Positions 1-5,664 of a DNA stretch of 9,658 nucleotides are shown here, piece after piece. The DNA lies in NCBI GenBank assembly GCA_903879975.1, contig CAIRNL010000060.1:1-9658 (forward strand), given 5' to 3'. The translations under genes and the position numbers were made by a program. Origin of the DNA: an uncultured Chloroflexota bacterium. GTDB lineage: Bacteria; Chloroflexota; Anaerolineae; Caldilineales; Caldilineaceae. A model generated the notes under the pieces. The model made no database searches and was not told the origin of the DNA. It was given only the letters and a program-made list of their open reading frames with translations. The stretch's first letter is position 1, and every line of letters begins with the position of its first letter.

Positions 1-1
1 C

Positions 2-235
2 GGCTCACTCGACTTTGCGGCGCGCTGCTACGGCGTCACCTACCGATTCCGCGTCAAGCCGCGCGCCGAACAGCCGGAGGGAAGCGATGGGGCAGCACCC
101 AACCAACGTTATCCTGGGCTATGGGTAGAGAGTGCGCCCGTCGTCATACCGCCCAATCTGCCGGGGCCGAGCGTTCCCTTCACGGCAACCGATCAGGTCT
201 TCCTGCCGGTGATCCGCACCGTGCGCTCGTGCTGA
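2..235 (+). CDS. C-terminus of a putative exported/surface protein (5' partial)
   Basis: Reading frame 2 is open from the left edge to a TGA at 233-235 and gives 77 residues that look like real protein, unlike the Arg/Ala-rich alternative frames. The fragment starts with a beta-rich stretch (Tyr-Arg-Phe-Arg-Val), passes through a proline-rich linker (VIPPNLPGPSVPF) and ends near VFLPVIR. A short Tyr/Phe-Leu-Pro-hydrophobic motif near the C-terminus, after a Pro/Thr-rich linker, is something I recall as frequent in secreted proteins of Chloroflexota. I infer an exported or surface protein from that. The catalytic or binding domain lies outside the window, so no function can be given. It lies 191 bp upstream of yggS and is probably a separate transcription unit. 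Confidence 0.6.
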   Translation, partial: GSLDFAARCYGVTYRFRVKPRAEQPEGSDGAAPNQRYPGLWVESAPVVIPPNLPGPSVPFTATDQVFLPVIRTVRSC

Positions 236-390
236 CGTTGGGCGCAACAGACACCTGCGCGCGACCATTGCGCTTGGGCGCGTCTTCCCTCGCTGATGCA
301 CGGGAGCTCTCGGCCCATATCGTCCGCTGCTGCACCGTGTCAGGGGCGTACGTTGCCCAAGCGTGAAGTGGACCCGTGATCCTGCGGCAC

Positions 391-420
391 TTTGCCGGGC
401 ATCCAAATCGTTGGTAGAAT
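391..420 (+). promoter_or_regulatory. Candidate promoter for a leaderless yggS transcript
   Basis: An extended -10 element is visible: TG at 412-413, one base, then TAGAAT at 415-420 (5 of 6 to TATAAT). A weak -35 candidate, TTGCCG, lies at 392-397 with a 17-bp spacer. The yggS ATG begins at 427, exactly 7 bp after the end of the -10, so the predicted start site falls on or next to the A of the start codon. No Shine-Dalgarno sequence precedes this ATG, which fits a leaderless mRNA. Confidence 0.5.
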
Positions 421-426
421 CGGATA

Positions 427-1152
427 ATGACTGAAGAAACGGTTCGTGCAGCGGAGATCGCCGCCAACCTTGCTGAGATTCGCGCGCGCATCGCCGTTGC
501 CGCTCAGCGGAGTGGCCGGCGGCCGGAAGATGTACTGCTGGTTGCCGTCAGCAAAACATACCCGATCGCAGACATTGCGGCGGCCATGGCAGCTGGACAA
601 CGTGACTTCGGCGAGAACCGGCTGGAAGAGCTTTGGAGCAAAGTAGAGCAAGCCCGGGCGCTGTCACTCGACATCATTCGCTGGCACCTGATCGGCACGA
701 TCCAGAGTCGCAAAACCAGCGACACAGTGGGGCCATTCGTACTGATCCACTCCATCGACCGTGCGAAAATTGCAACAAGGCTCAGCCGCGACGCTGTAAT
801 GGCTGGCAACGTCATGAGAGTACTGCTGGAGGTGAACGTCAGCGGAGAGGCCAGCAAGCATGGCTTCACACCCGACGAATTGCTTGCCCAGGCTGGCGAG
901 CTGCTTGCACTGCCCGGCATCCGCGTGTGCGGATTGATGACCATGGCGCCTTTCGAGGCGGAGCCCGAGGCGACACGGCCGGTCTTCCGGGCACTGTGTG
1001 GCCTGCGCGAGCGATTGGCCGACAGGTATCCGGCCAGCGACTGGGGTGAGCTCTCGATGGGCATGACGAATGACTTTGAGGTTGCCATTGAGGAAGGCGC
1101 CACTATCGTACGCATCGGCTCTGCCATTTTTGGCAGCAGGAACGGACAGTGA
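427..1152 (+). CDS. yggS: YggS/PROSC-family PLP homeostasis protein
   Basis: This 241-residue protein belongs to the YggS/YlmE/PROSC family, which are single-domain fold-type III PLP-binding proteins. They buffer pyridoxal phosphate in the cytoplasm and have no firmly established enzyme activity. The PLP-binding lysine is K43 in VAVSKT. Further family motifs follow in order: FGENRLEE (61-68), RWHLIGTIQSRK (85-96), LEVNVSGEASKHGF (134-147), GLMTMAPF (169-176), LSMGMTNDF (209-217) and TIVRIGSAIFG (226-236), where the last two hold the phosphate. The length is typical of the family. The ATG at 427 is chosen because it sits 7 bp after an extended -10 and gives the expected N-terminus. The gene leads a run with proC and yggT, a widespread arrangement. 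It ends 3 bp before proC. Confidence 0.95.
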   Translation: MTEETVRAAEIAANLAEIRARIAVAAQRSGRRPEDVLLVAVSKTYPIADIAAAMAAGQRDFGENRLEELWSKVEQARALSLDIIRWHLIGTIQSRKTSDTVGPFVLIHSIDRAKIATRLSRDAVMAGNVMRVLLEVNVSGEASKHGFTPDELLAQAGELLALPGIRVCGLMTMAPFEAEPEATRPVFRALCGLRERLADRYPASDWGELSMGMTNDFEVAIEEGATIVRIGSAIFGSRNGQ

Positions 1153-1155
1153 TCT

Positions 1156-1992
1156 ATGTTGGAAAACATGAAAATCGCCTTCGTCGGCAGCGGTGTCATG
1201 GGCGAAGCCATGATCAAGGGGCTGCTCGGCCAAGGATTGACCACAGCCGACTGTATCGCCGCCAGCGATCCCTGGCTCGAACGGCTCGACTACATCGGCA
1301 GCACCTATGGTGTGCAGGTGACGCCGGACAACAGCGCCGCCGTACGCGAGGCGAGCGTCGTGGTGCTGAGCATCAAACCACAGTCGCTGCTCAAGGTTGG
1401 GAAGGACCTGCACAGCAAGATTTACCCCGACGCGCTCGTGTTGAGTATCATTGCGGGCACACGCATCAGCACGCTGCAAAACAAGCTCTATCACGATCGT
1501 ATCGTGCGCGCCATGCCCAACACGCCAGGGCAACTGGGCAAGGGCATGACAGTCTGGACAGCCACATCGCAGGTAGATGCCAGCCAGGTCAAGCAGACTG
1601 CTGCGATCCTGGGCGCCATGGGCGAGCAACTTCAGGTCGACGAAGAGACTTTTCTCGACATGGCCACGGGGTTGAGTGGCTCCGGCCCCGGCTTTGTACT
1701 GCTGCTGATCGAAGCGATGATCGACGCAGGCGTCCACATGGGCTTCTCCCGTCGCGATGCAGAGAAAATAGTGCTACAGACCATCGACGGCACAGTCGCC
1801 CTCATGCGGGCCAGCGGGCGTCACTCTGCCGAACTCAAAAACCAGGTCACCAGCCCAGGCGGGACGACGGCTGCCGGGCTCTATGAGCTAGAGAAGGCCA
1901 GCATCCGGGCCATCATCAACGACGCGATTTTCGCCGCGTATCGCCGCAGCCAGGAACTGGGCGCACTCAGCGAAAAGAAGGATCTTTCATGA
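1156..1992 (+). CDS. proC: Pyrroline-5-carboxylate reductase
   Basis: ProC catalyses the last step of proline synthesis, the NAD(P)H-dependent reduction of 1-pyrroline-5-carboxylate to L-proline, in the cytoplasm. The 278-residue protein starts with the Rossmann dinucleotide motif FVGSGVMGEAM (9-19). It then has VLSIKPQ, SIIAGTRIS and the RAMPNTPG segment. The all-alpha dimerisation domain follows with GLSGSGPGF and the family signature around residues 219-246, including SPGGTTAAGLYELE. The length is normal. A second possible start is the ATG at 1168, which gives MKIAFVGSG directly and has GGA 7 bp upstream, so the first four residues are uncertain. The gene starts 3 bp after yggS and its TGA overlaps the yggT start codon (ATGA, 1989-1992), which implies translational coupling. 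Confidence 0.96.
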   Translation: MLENMKIAFVGSGVMGEAMIKGLLGQGLTTADCIAASDPWLERLDYIGSTYGVQVTPDNSAAVREASVVVLSIKPQSLLKVGKDLHSKIYPDALVLSIIAGTRISTLQNKLYHDRIVRAMPNTPGQLGKGMTVWTATSQVDASQVKQTAAILGAMGEQLQVDEETFLDMATGLSGSGPGFVLLLIEAMIDAGVHMGFSRRDAEKIVLQTIDGTVALMRASGRHSAELKNQVTSPGGTTAAGLYELEKASIRAIINDAIFAAYRRSQELGALSEKKDLS

Positions 1993-2252
1993 GCGCAATT
2001 TTCGAAATTCTGGCTATGCTGATCCAGGTGTACAGCTACGTCCTGCTGGCGCGCGCCTTGATCAGCTGGATTCCCAATCTCGACCCGTACAACCCGATCG
2101 TGCAGTTCCTGTATCAAATCACTGAACCGGTGCTGGAGCCCGTGCGCCGCCTCATCCCACCGCTGGGCGGCATGATCGACATATCCATGATCGTGGTCTT
2201 CTTTGCGTTGATCATTCTGCAGCAGATGCTGATGACGATTGCGGCTTCGTAG
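1989..2252 (+). CDS. yggT: YggT-family small integral membrane protein
   Basis: An 87-residue hydrophobic protein of the YggT/YlmG family. It has two membrane segments, roughly residues 5-27 and 60-84. Between them are the family motifs RALISWIP (18-25) and TEPVLEPVRRLIPP (45-58). Family members have been linked to osmotic tolerance, cell division and, in plastids, nucleoid or cytochrome assembly, but the molecular role is not settled. The start codon overlaps the proC stop as ATGA. This version has one YggT repeat, whereas the proteobacterial proteins usually have two. Confidence 0.92.
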   Translation: MSAIFEILAMLIQVYSYVLLARALISWIPNLDPYNPIVQFLYQITEPVLEPVRRLIPPLGGMIDISMIVVFFALIILQQMLMTIAAS

Positions 2253-2277
2253 ATGGGCTGGAAGAAAGGACAAAGCC

Positions 2278-2667
2278 ATGACTGCCCTCAGACTCGCTAC
2301 CCTATCCCTGGCTGCAGCACTATTCGTAGCTGCCTGTACGCCGCTTCAAGGACCGGTGGCTGAGCCTGTCGCCACCGAACCGCCAATCGAGGCTGTATCC
2401 CCTATAAGCCCCGATGAGCAGGCCATGGCAGACGCGACGGTGATGTGGGCTGCGGAGCAACTTGGCGTTTCGGCAGAGGAAATTGCTATGGTTTCGATTG
2501 AGGCAATCGAATGGCCAGATTCCGCGCTGGGCTGCCCGCAGCCGGACATGGTCTATGCGGCCGTCATCACGCCCGGCTACCAAGTGACGATCACAGCGCA
2601 GGGCACGACGTATCTCGTCCACACAGACAGCCTGTCCGAAGGTGAAAAGATCATCTGCACTCAGTGA
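2278..2667 (+). CDS. Small lipoprotein with a WPDSxLGCPxP domain
   Basis: The 129-residue product has a clear lipoprotein signal: a hydrophobic segment at 4-17, then the lipobox VAAC with the lipidated Cys20. It should be exported and anchored to the outer face of the membrane. A Pro/Glu-rich linker (about 21-45) leads to a helical stretch (46-72). A compact domain follows that contains EWPDSALGCPQPDMVYA (79-95) and ITPGYQVTI. I recognise this W-P-D-x-x-L-G-C-P pattern as recurrent in small exported proteins but know no function for it. Cys86 and Cys127 are the only cysteines after the lipobox and could form a disulfide. The ATG at 2278 is preferred over an upstream in-frame start at 2239 because AAAGGA lies 7 bp before it and it puts the signal peptide at the N-terminus. 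It follows yggT by 25 bp. Confidence 0.8.
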   Translation: MTALRLATLSLAAALFVAACTPLQGPVAEPVATEPPIEAVSPISPDEQAMADATVMWAAEQLGVSAEEIAMVSIEAIEWPDSALGCPQPDMVYAAVITPGYQVTITAQGTTYLVHTDSLSEGEKIICTQ

Positions 2668-2677
2668 GGAAGCAGCC

Positions 2678-3085
2678 TTGACGACCATCGATTTCGGCGG
2701 CCAGCCTTTCTACATTTCACGGCGGCGCTTCGAGGAACTCGTTGCCGAAGCGCTGGATGAGATTCCGGAAGGGCTGTGGAATGTCATCGACAATGTGGTC
2801 GTGACCGTAGAGGAATGGCCCACGCGCCGCCACATCGATCGCGTTCGGCTGGGGCCTGGCAGCACCCTGCTTGGCCTTTACGAAGGTGTCCCGCTGACAG
2901 TGCGCACGAGCCATTATGGGCTGGTCACACCCGACAAGATCACCATCTTTCGTGGGCCGATCTTGCGCATCTGCCCACAGGATGAAGATGCCGTGCGATC
3001 GCAGATTCGCCAGACGGTGCTGCACGAGATCGCGCATCATTTCGGCATCAGCGACGAGCGACTGATCGAGCTTGGCGCCTACTGA
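2678..3085 (+). CDS. Minimal zincin-like metallopeptidase (HExxH, COG3824-type)
   Basis: A 135-residue cytoplasmic protein (no signal peptide) of the short zincin-like metallopeptidase family (Pfam Zincin_1, PF06262). Family hallmarks are an N-terminal helix (RRRFEELVAEALDEIP, 15-30) and the edge-strand segment TLLGLYEGVPLT. The zinc site near the C-terminus is LHEIAHHFGISDERL (115-129). H116 and H120 are ligands, E117 is catalytic, and D126 is the likely third ligand by analogy with HExxHxxGxxD. Natural substrates of the family are unknown. I choose the TTG at 2678 because GAGGAAG (2666-2672) is placed correctly upstream. An in-frame GTG at 2642 would overlap the lipoprotein gene and has no good ribosome site. 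The gene is 10 bp downstream of the lipoprotein gene and is followed by a hairpin terminator. Confidence 0.88.
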   Translation: MTTIDFGGQPFYISRRRFEELVAEALDEIPEGLWNVIDNVVVTVEEWPTRRHIDRVRLGPGSTLLGLYEGVPLTVRTSHYGLVTPDKITIFRGPILRICPQDEDAVRSQIRQTVLHEIAHHFGISDERLIELGAY

Positions 3086-3100
3086 GCAGCCAGGCCACGG

Positions 3101-3132
3101 GCCGCCGGAGATCGCCCGGCGGCGCGCCTTTT
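3101..3132 (+). terminator. Putative intrinsic terminator after the yggS-proC-yggT run
   Basis: GCCGCCGG (3101-3108) and CCGGCGGC (3116-3123) form a perfect 8-bp all-GC stem with a 7-base loop. Four Ts follow at 3129-3132. The T tract is short and separated from the stem by five bases, so termination may be only partial. Its position 15 bp after the zincin stop codon supports the assignment. Confidence 0.55.
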
Positions 3133-3175
3133 GCTACAACCGCGTACCTTCCATCGCAGCGAGGTCTGACGATCC

Positions 3176-4075
3176 ATGACGACAAGTACGGTCGCATCCA
3201 CGCCAGCCGGCCAGAATCCCCCACTTGCCCCGCTCGATCTGCGCATCGACGAGAGACCGGCCGATGCGCACTCCTACACCTTTTCTGCACTGGACGGCAG
3301 GTTGCTGGCCAGCCTGCTCGTGCTGCTCGACAATCGGCTCGCCACCACGCGGGCCGAACTCTACTACTACGACGGCACGCTGGATCGCTCCACGCGCGAT
3401 GCAATCCTGCGCCGAGCGCGCAACATCATTGGCATCGACTATCACGGCGGCGGCGGGCTGAACACGCCGCTGGCTGTCTCGAACGCGGAGCGACAGATCA
3501 CGATCTCCGTCGACCATATGAACGGCGACCCCACCTACAAAGCAGCGCCGGCCTACTCGCTGTGGAAGGTGGCGGCAGCGATCCTGGCAGTTTCTGTCTT
3601 CATCATCGTCCTCGGCCTGATGGTCAATGCGTTCCGCAACCGTGAGCCAGAACAGGCCAGCGCCCCCTCCGTTGCCGCACAACCGGCCCCCGTGGGCGGC
3701 GTTGCGGCTCGCGCTGTGGAAGCTATCCCAGAGATCGAGGCAGATGCGCCGGCTGGAGTGGACCCGGCCAGCCTCCAGCCCAACACCAACGGACTGCCGC
3801 CCAGTGTGAACGCCGATCCGGGGCTAGCGCTCGGTGGGATCGCCCTGATGGGCGAGGGATACAACTCTTACATCCGTTCACTGCCGGGCGCCGAGGCCGG
3901 CGAAGCGGTGGGCTATCTGCGACCGGGCGACCAAGCCACCATCATTGGCGGGCCTACGTGGCTCAAGGGAGACTCGGACACCATCGTCTGGTGGTACGTG
4001 CGCAGCGCTGACGGCCTTGTGGGATGGACCCCAGCCAACACGAGTACACTGACCCTGCTCAAGGCCGGGCCCTGA
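3176..4075 (+). CDS. Single-pass membrane protein with C-terminal SH3-like domain
   Basis: This 299-residue protein has three parts. Residues 1-127 form a soluble N-terminal region without a signal peptide and with no family I can name. One membrane segment lies at about 130-152 (KVAAAILAVSVFIIVLGLMV), followed by Arg residues. A Pro/Ala-rich linker (155-218) leads to a C-terminal bacterial SH3-like domain (about 225-296) with YNSYIRSLPG, GYLRPGDQATIIGGP, WWYVRSADGLVGWTPA. The R-S-x-P...G-x-L...W-x-x-V...G-W-V/T pattern is typical of SH3_3 domains that bind peptidoglycan or peptides. Topology cannot be fixed from sequence, but an outer SH3 domain with a cytoplasmic N-terminus is the simplest model. 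The ATG at 3176 has GAGG 11 bp upstream. The gene has its own unit after the terminator and ends 1 bp from the convergent thiQ stop codon. Confidence 0.82.
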   Translation: MTTSTVASTPAGQNPPLAPLDLRIDERPADAHSYTFSALDGRLLASLLVLLDNRLATTRAELYYYDGTLDRSTRDAILRRARNIIGIDYHGGGGLNTPLAVSNAERQITISVDHMNGDPTYKAAPAYSLWKVAAAILAVSVFIIVLGLMVNAFRNREPEQASAPSVAAQPAPVGGVAARAVEAIPEIEADAPAGVDPASLQPNTNGLPPSVNADPGLALGGIALMGEGYNSYIRSLPGAEAGEAVGYLRPGDQATIIGGPTWLKGDSDTIVWWYVRSADGLVGWTPANTSTLTLLKAGP

Positions 4076-4076
4076 T

Positions 4077-5153
4077 CTACCCTTGCGGCACCAGCACCAG
4101 CTGTGTCTGATCCACCCACAGGCACACCGTCTGTGCGGGCGCAATCGCCGTCACGCGGCCACGGTTGCGAAACTCAAACGTCAAGGAGCCGGCCAGCGGC
4201 ATACCGGCCGGTGTCACAGTGACGCGCAGGAAGCTGCCGCGAAAGGTCAACATCTCCACCACCGCCGCCAGTTGAGCATACTCCGGTCCGGGACTGTCCT
4301 CCTGGAGGAGCGCCGCAGCAGGCGGAATCAGCAGCCGCCACCCTCCCAGCGATCCCGTCGGGATGTCATTGCGCAGCACGAAGGAACCGGCGGACGTCTT
4401 GACAGCGTGTGGCCGCTCCGGATCATGCTCAACGGCAACGAGATTCTGAAACCCCAGAAAGCCAGCCACAAACGTATTGGCTGGGCAACGATAGAGACGA
4501 GCCGGCGTATCCTCCTGCTCAATGTGCCCTGCGCGCATGACTGCGATGCGGTCGGCCAGCACAAACGCTTCTTCCTGGTCGTGGGTGACGAAGATAGCAG
4601 GCACGCGCAGTTGCTTCAAAATTGTGCGCACTTCCTGCACCAGTTCCTCACGCAGCAGGCGGTCAAGGTTGGCAAGCGGCTCGTCCAGCATGACCAACGC
4701 CGGCTGCGGAGCCAGCGTGCGCGCTAGCGCCACGCGCTGCTGCTCGCCGCCGCTCAGACCGTCGCTGGTGCGACTGCCGTAGCCATGTAAGTTGACAAGG
4801 TCGAGCAATGCGTCGACGCGCGCCGCGCGCTGTGCGGCCGGCATGCCCGCCATACGCAGGCCATAGCCCACATTCTCAGCTACCGTCATATGCGGAAAGA
4901 GCGCATAATCTTGGAACATGAGGCCAAAGCTGCGGCGCCAGGTCGGGAGATCGTCCATGGGTAGACCGTCGAACAGCACGCTGCCCTGCTCGGCACGCTC
5001 CAGCCCGGCGACGATGCGCAACAGCGTACTCTTGCCGCAGCCGCTCGGCCCGAGCAAGCAGAGGATCTGATCGCGTGCAACCGTCAGCGAGACACCGCGC
5101 AGCACCTCCTTGTCCGGCGGGTAGCGTTTGTGCAGATCATGTACTTCGAGCAT
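4077..5153 (-). CDS. thiQ: Thiamine ABC transporter ATP-binding protein (ThiQ-like, with TOBE-like extension)
   Basis: A 358-residue cytoplasmic ABC ATPase that powers the ThiP permease. The motifs are complete: Walker A GPSGCGKST (35-43), Q-loop Q81, signature LSGGEQQR (133-140), Walker B LVMLDEP (153-159), D-loop NLD (162-164) and switch H191. After the ATPase domain (about 1-235) comes a beta-rich C-terminal part of about 120 residues, which looks like the TOBE regulatory domain of FbpC/PotA/CysA-type ATPases. The short proteobacterial ThiQ lacks it. On motifs alone iron or polyamine transport would fit equally well, and the thiamine role is inferred from the TPP riboswitch and thiB/thiP. 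The ATG at 5151-5153 is chosen over an upstream in-frame start (5183) because GGGAG precedes it and it starts at the conserved LEVHDLHKRY. It overlaps the upstream GGCT-like gene by 17 bp. Confidence 0.9.
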   Translation of the reverse strand: MLEVHDLHKRYPPDKEVLRGVSLTVARDQILCLLGPSGCGKSTLLRIVAGLERAEQGSVLFDGLPMDDLPTWRRSFGLMFQDYALFPHMTVAENVGYGLRMAGMPAAQRAARVDALLDLVNLHGYGSRTSDGLSGGEQQRVALARTLAPQPALVMLDEPLANLDRLLREELVQEVRTILKQLRVPAIFVTHDQEEAFVLADRIAVMRAGHIEQEDTPARLYRCPANTFVAGFLGFQNLVAVEHDPERPHAVKTSAGSFVLRNDIPTGSLGGWRLLIPPAAALLQEDSPGPEYAQLAAVVEMLTFRGSFLRVTVTPAGMPLAGSLTFEFRNRGRVTAIAPAQTVCLWVDQTQLVLVPQG

Positions 5154-5535
5154 GGCGCACTCCCGGCCAGCGGCCCGTGGCAATCACCGGATAGCGGGCC
5201 ATCGCAGCGGGTTCGGCCAGGTAGACCCAGGCATGGATCGCCGGCGCGCCGTCATGCGGCCAGACCGGGCAGCAGAGGCGGCGATATTCCTCGCCTTCGT
5301 AGGCGTCAAGCCGGGCAATCACCGCGTCGAAAGCCGCTGCCGTCAGCCAGTGCACTTCGCCGTAGACATCACCTGTCCCCACCACTGCGGCCGGATAGGC
5401 GCCCAGGTCATGCAACACTGCGCCGGCCAGGCGTGCCGGCGTACTGCGTACGATCGCTGCTGCCAGCAGCGGATGTGCCGGTTCGCCGGCCATCAACGTA
5501 CCGTAAACAAAGAGCGGGATCGTCCCTTCATCCAT
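5137..5535 (-). CDS. Gamma-glutamylcyclotransferase-like (AIG2/GGCT fold) protein
   Basis: A 132-residue soluble protein of the GGCT/AIG2-like fold. The substrate-pocket signature LFVYGTLM is at residues 8-15. The second motif, RLDAYEGEEYRR, is at 75-86, where E80 matches the catalytic general acid/base glutamate. The segment DVYGEVHWLT (56-65) fits the family core strand. Family enzymes release 5-oxoproline from gamma-glutamyl compounds or act on related gamma-glutamylamines, but many bacterial members have no known substrate. The start at 5533-5535 has GGAGGAG 10 bp upstream. The gene lies between thiP (129 bp upstream) and thiQ (17-bp overlap), so its translation is probably coupled to thiQ. 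Nothing in the sequence shows a role in thiamine metabolism. Confidence 0.85.
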   Translation of the reverse strand: MDEGTIPLFVYGTLMAGEPAHPLLAAAIVRSTPARLAGAVLHDLGAYPAAVVGTGDVYGEVHWLTAAAFDAVIARLDAYEGEEYRRLCCPVWPHDGAPAIHAWVYLAEPAAMARYPVIATGRWPGVRHARST

Positions 5536-5577
5536 GATCGAGTTTCTCCTCCATGCGCTGCAGCAGGCAGCATCTGG

Positions 5578-5583
5578 TTTATA
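5578..5583 (-). promoter_or_regulatory. Weak candidate -10 element upstream of the GGCT-thiQ pair
   Basis: On the minus strand this reads TATAAA, 5 of 6 matches to the -10 consensus and an AT-rich island in GC-rich DNA. It lies about 43 bp before the GGCT-like start. No convincing -35 box is seen at 16-18 bp upstream, so this is only a possible secondary promoter in the 129-bp gap after thiP. Confidence 0.25.
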
Positions 5584-5594
5584 CGCGGGCTGCC

Positions 5595-5636
5595 GGGTTC
5601 TGTACTCGCTCGATGCAGTACCCGACAGACCCTTTT
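5595..5636 (+). repeat. Imperfect inverted repeat in the thiP-GGCT gap
   Basis: GGGTTCT (5595-5601) faces AGACCC (5627-5632) with one bulged T. Inside it, GTACT (from 5602) faces AGTAC (up to 5621). An internal loop of bases between AGTAC and AGACCC makes the helix imperfect. TTTT follows at 5633-5636 on the plus strand, so as a terminator it would act on antisense transcripts. On the coding (minus) strand it lacks a T tract and could instead be an mRNA-processing or stabilising hairpin after thiP. Confidence 0.3.
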
Positions 5637-5664
5637 GTGCCCCGTAGCGTCGTAGTCGCCAGCT

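Noticed and set aside
1..366. Frame-1 reading of the left edge, open to 366
   Set aside because: Its translation is Arg/Ala-rich and shadow-like, whereas frame 2 gives a credible protein end with a Pro-rich linker and an FLPVI motif.
236..426. Search for a tRNA, terminator or small RNA in the gap before yggS
   Set aside because: No T-loop GGTTCGAATCC-like sequence and no hairpin with a T tract were found. Short GC-rich repeats near 262-290 give only weak stems. Only the promoter elements near 391-420 are supportable.
664..1737. Long minus-strand open frame (357 codons) opposite yggS and proC
   Set aside because: It lies wholly antisense to two unmistakable genes, its translation is His/Arg/Gln-rich low-complexity text with no motif, and it arises from the codon bias of GC-rich genes on the other strand.
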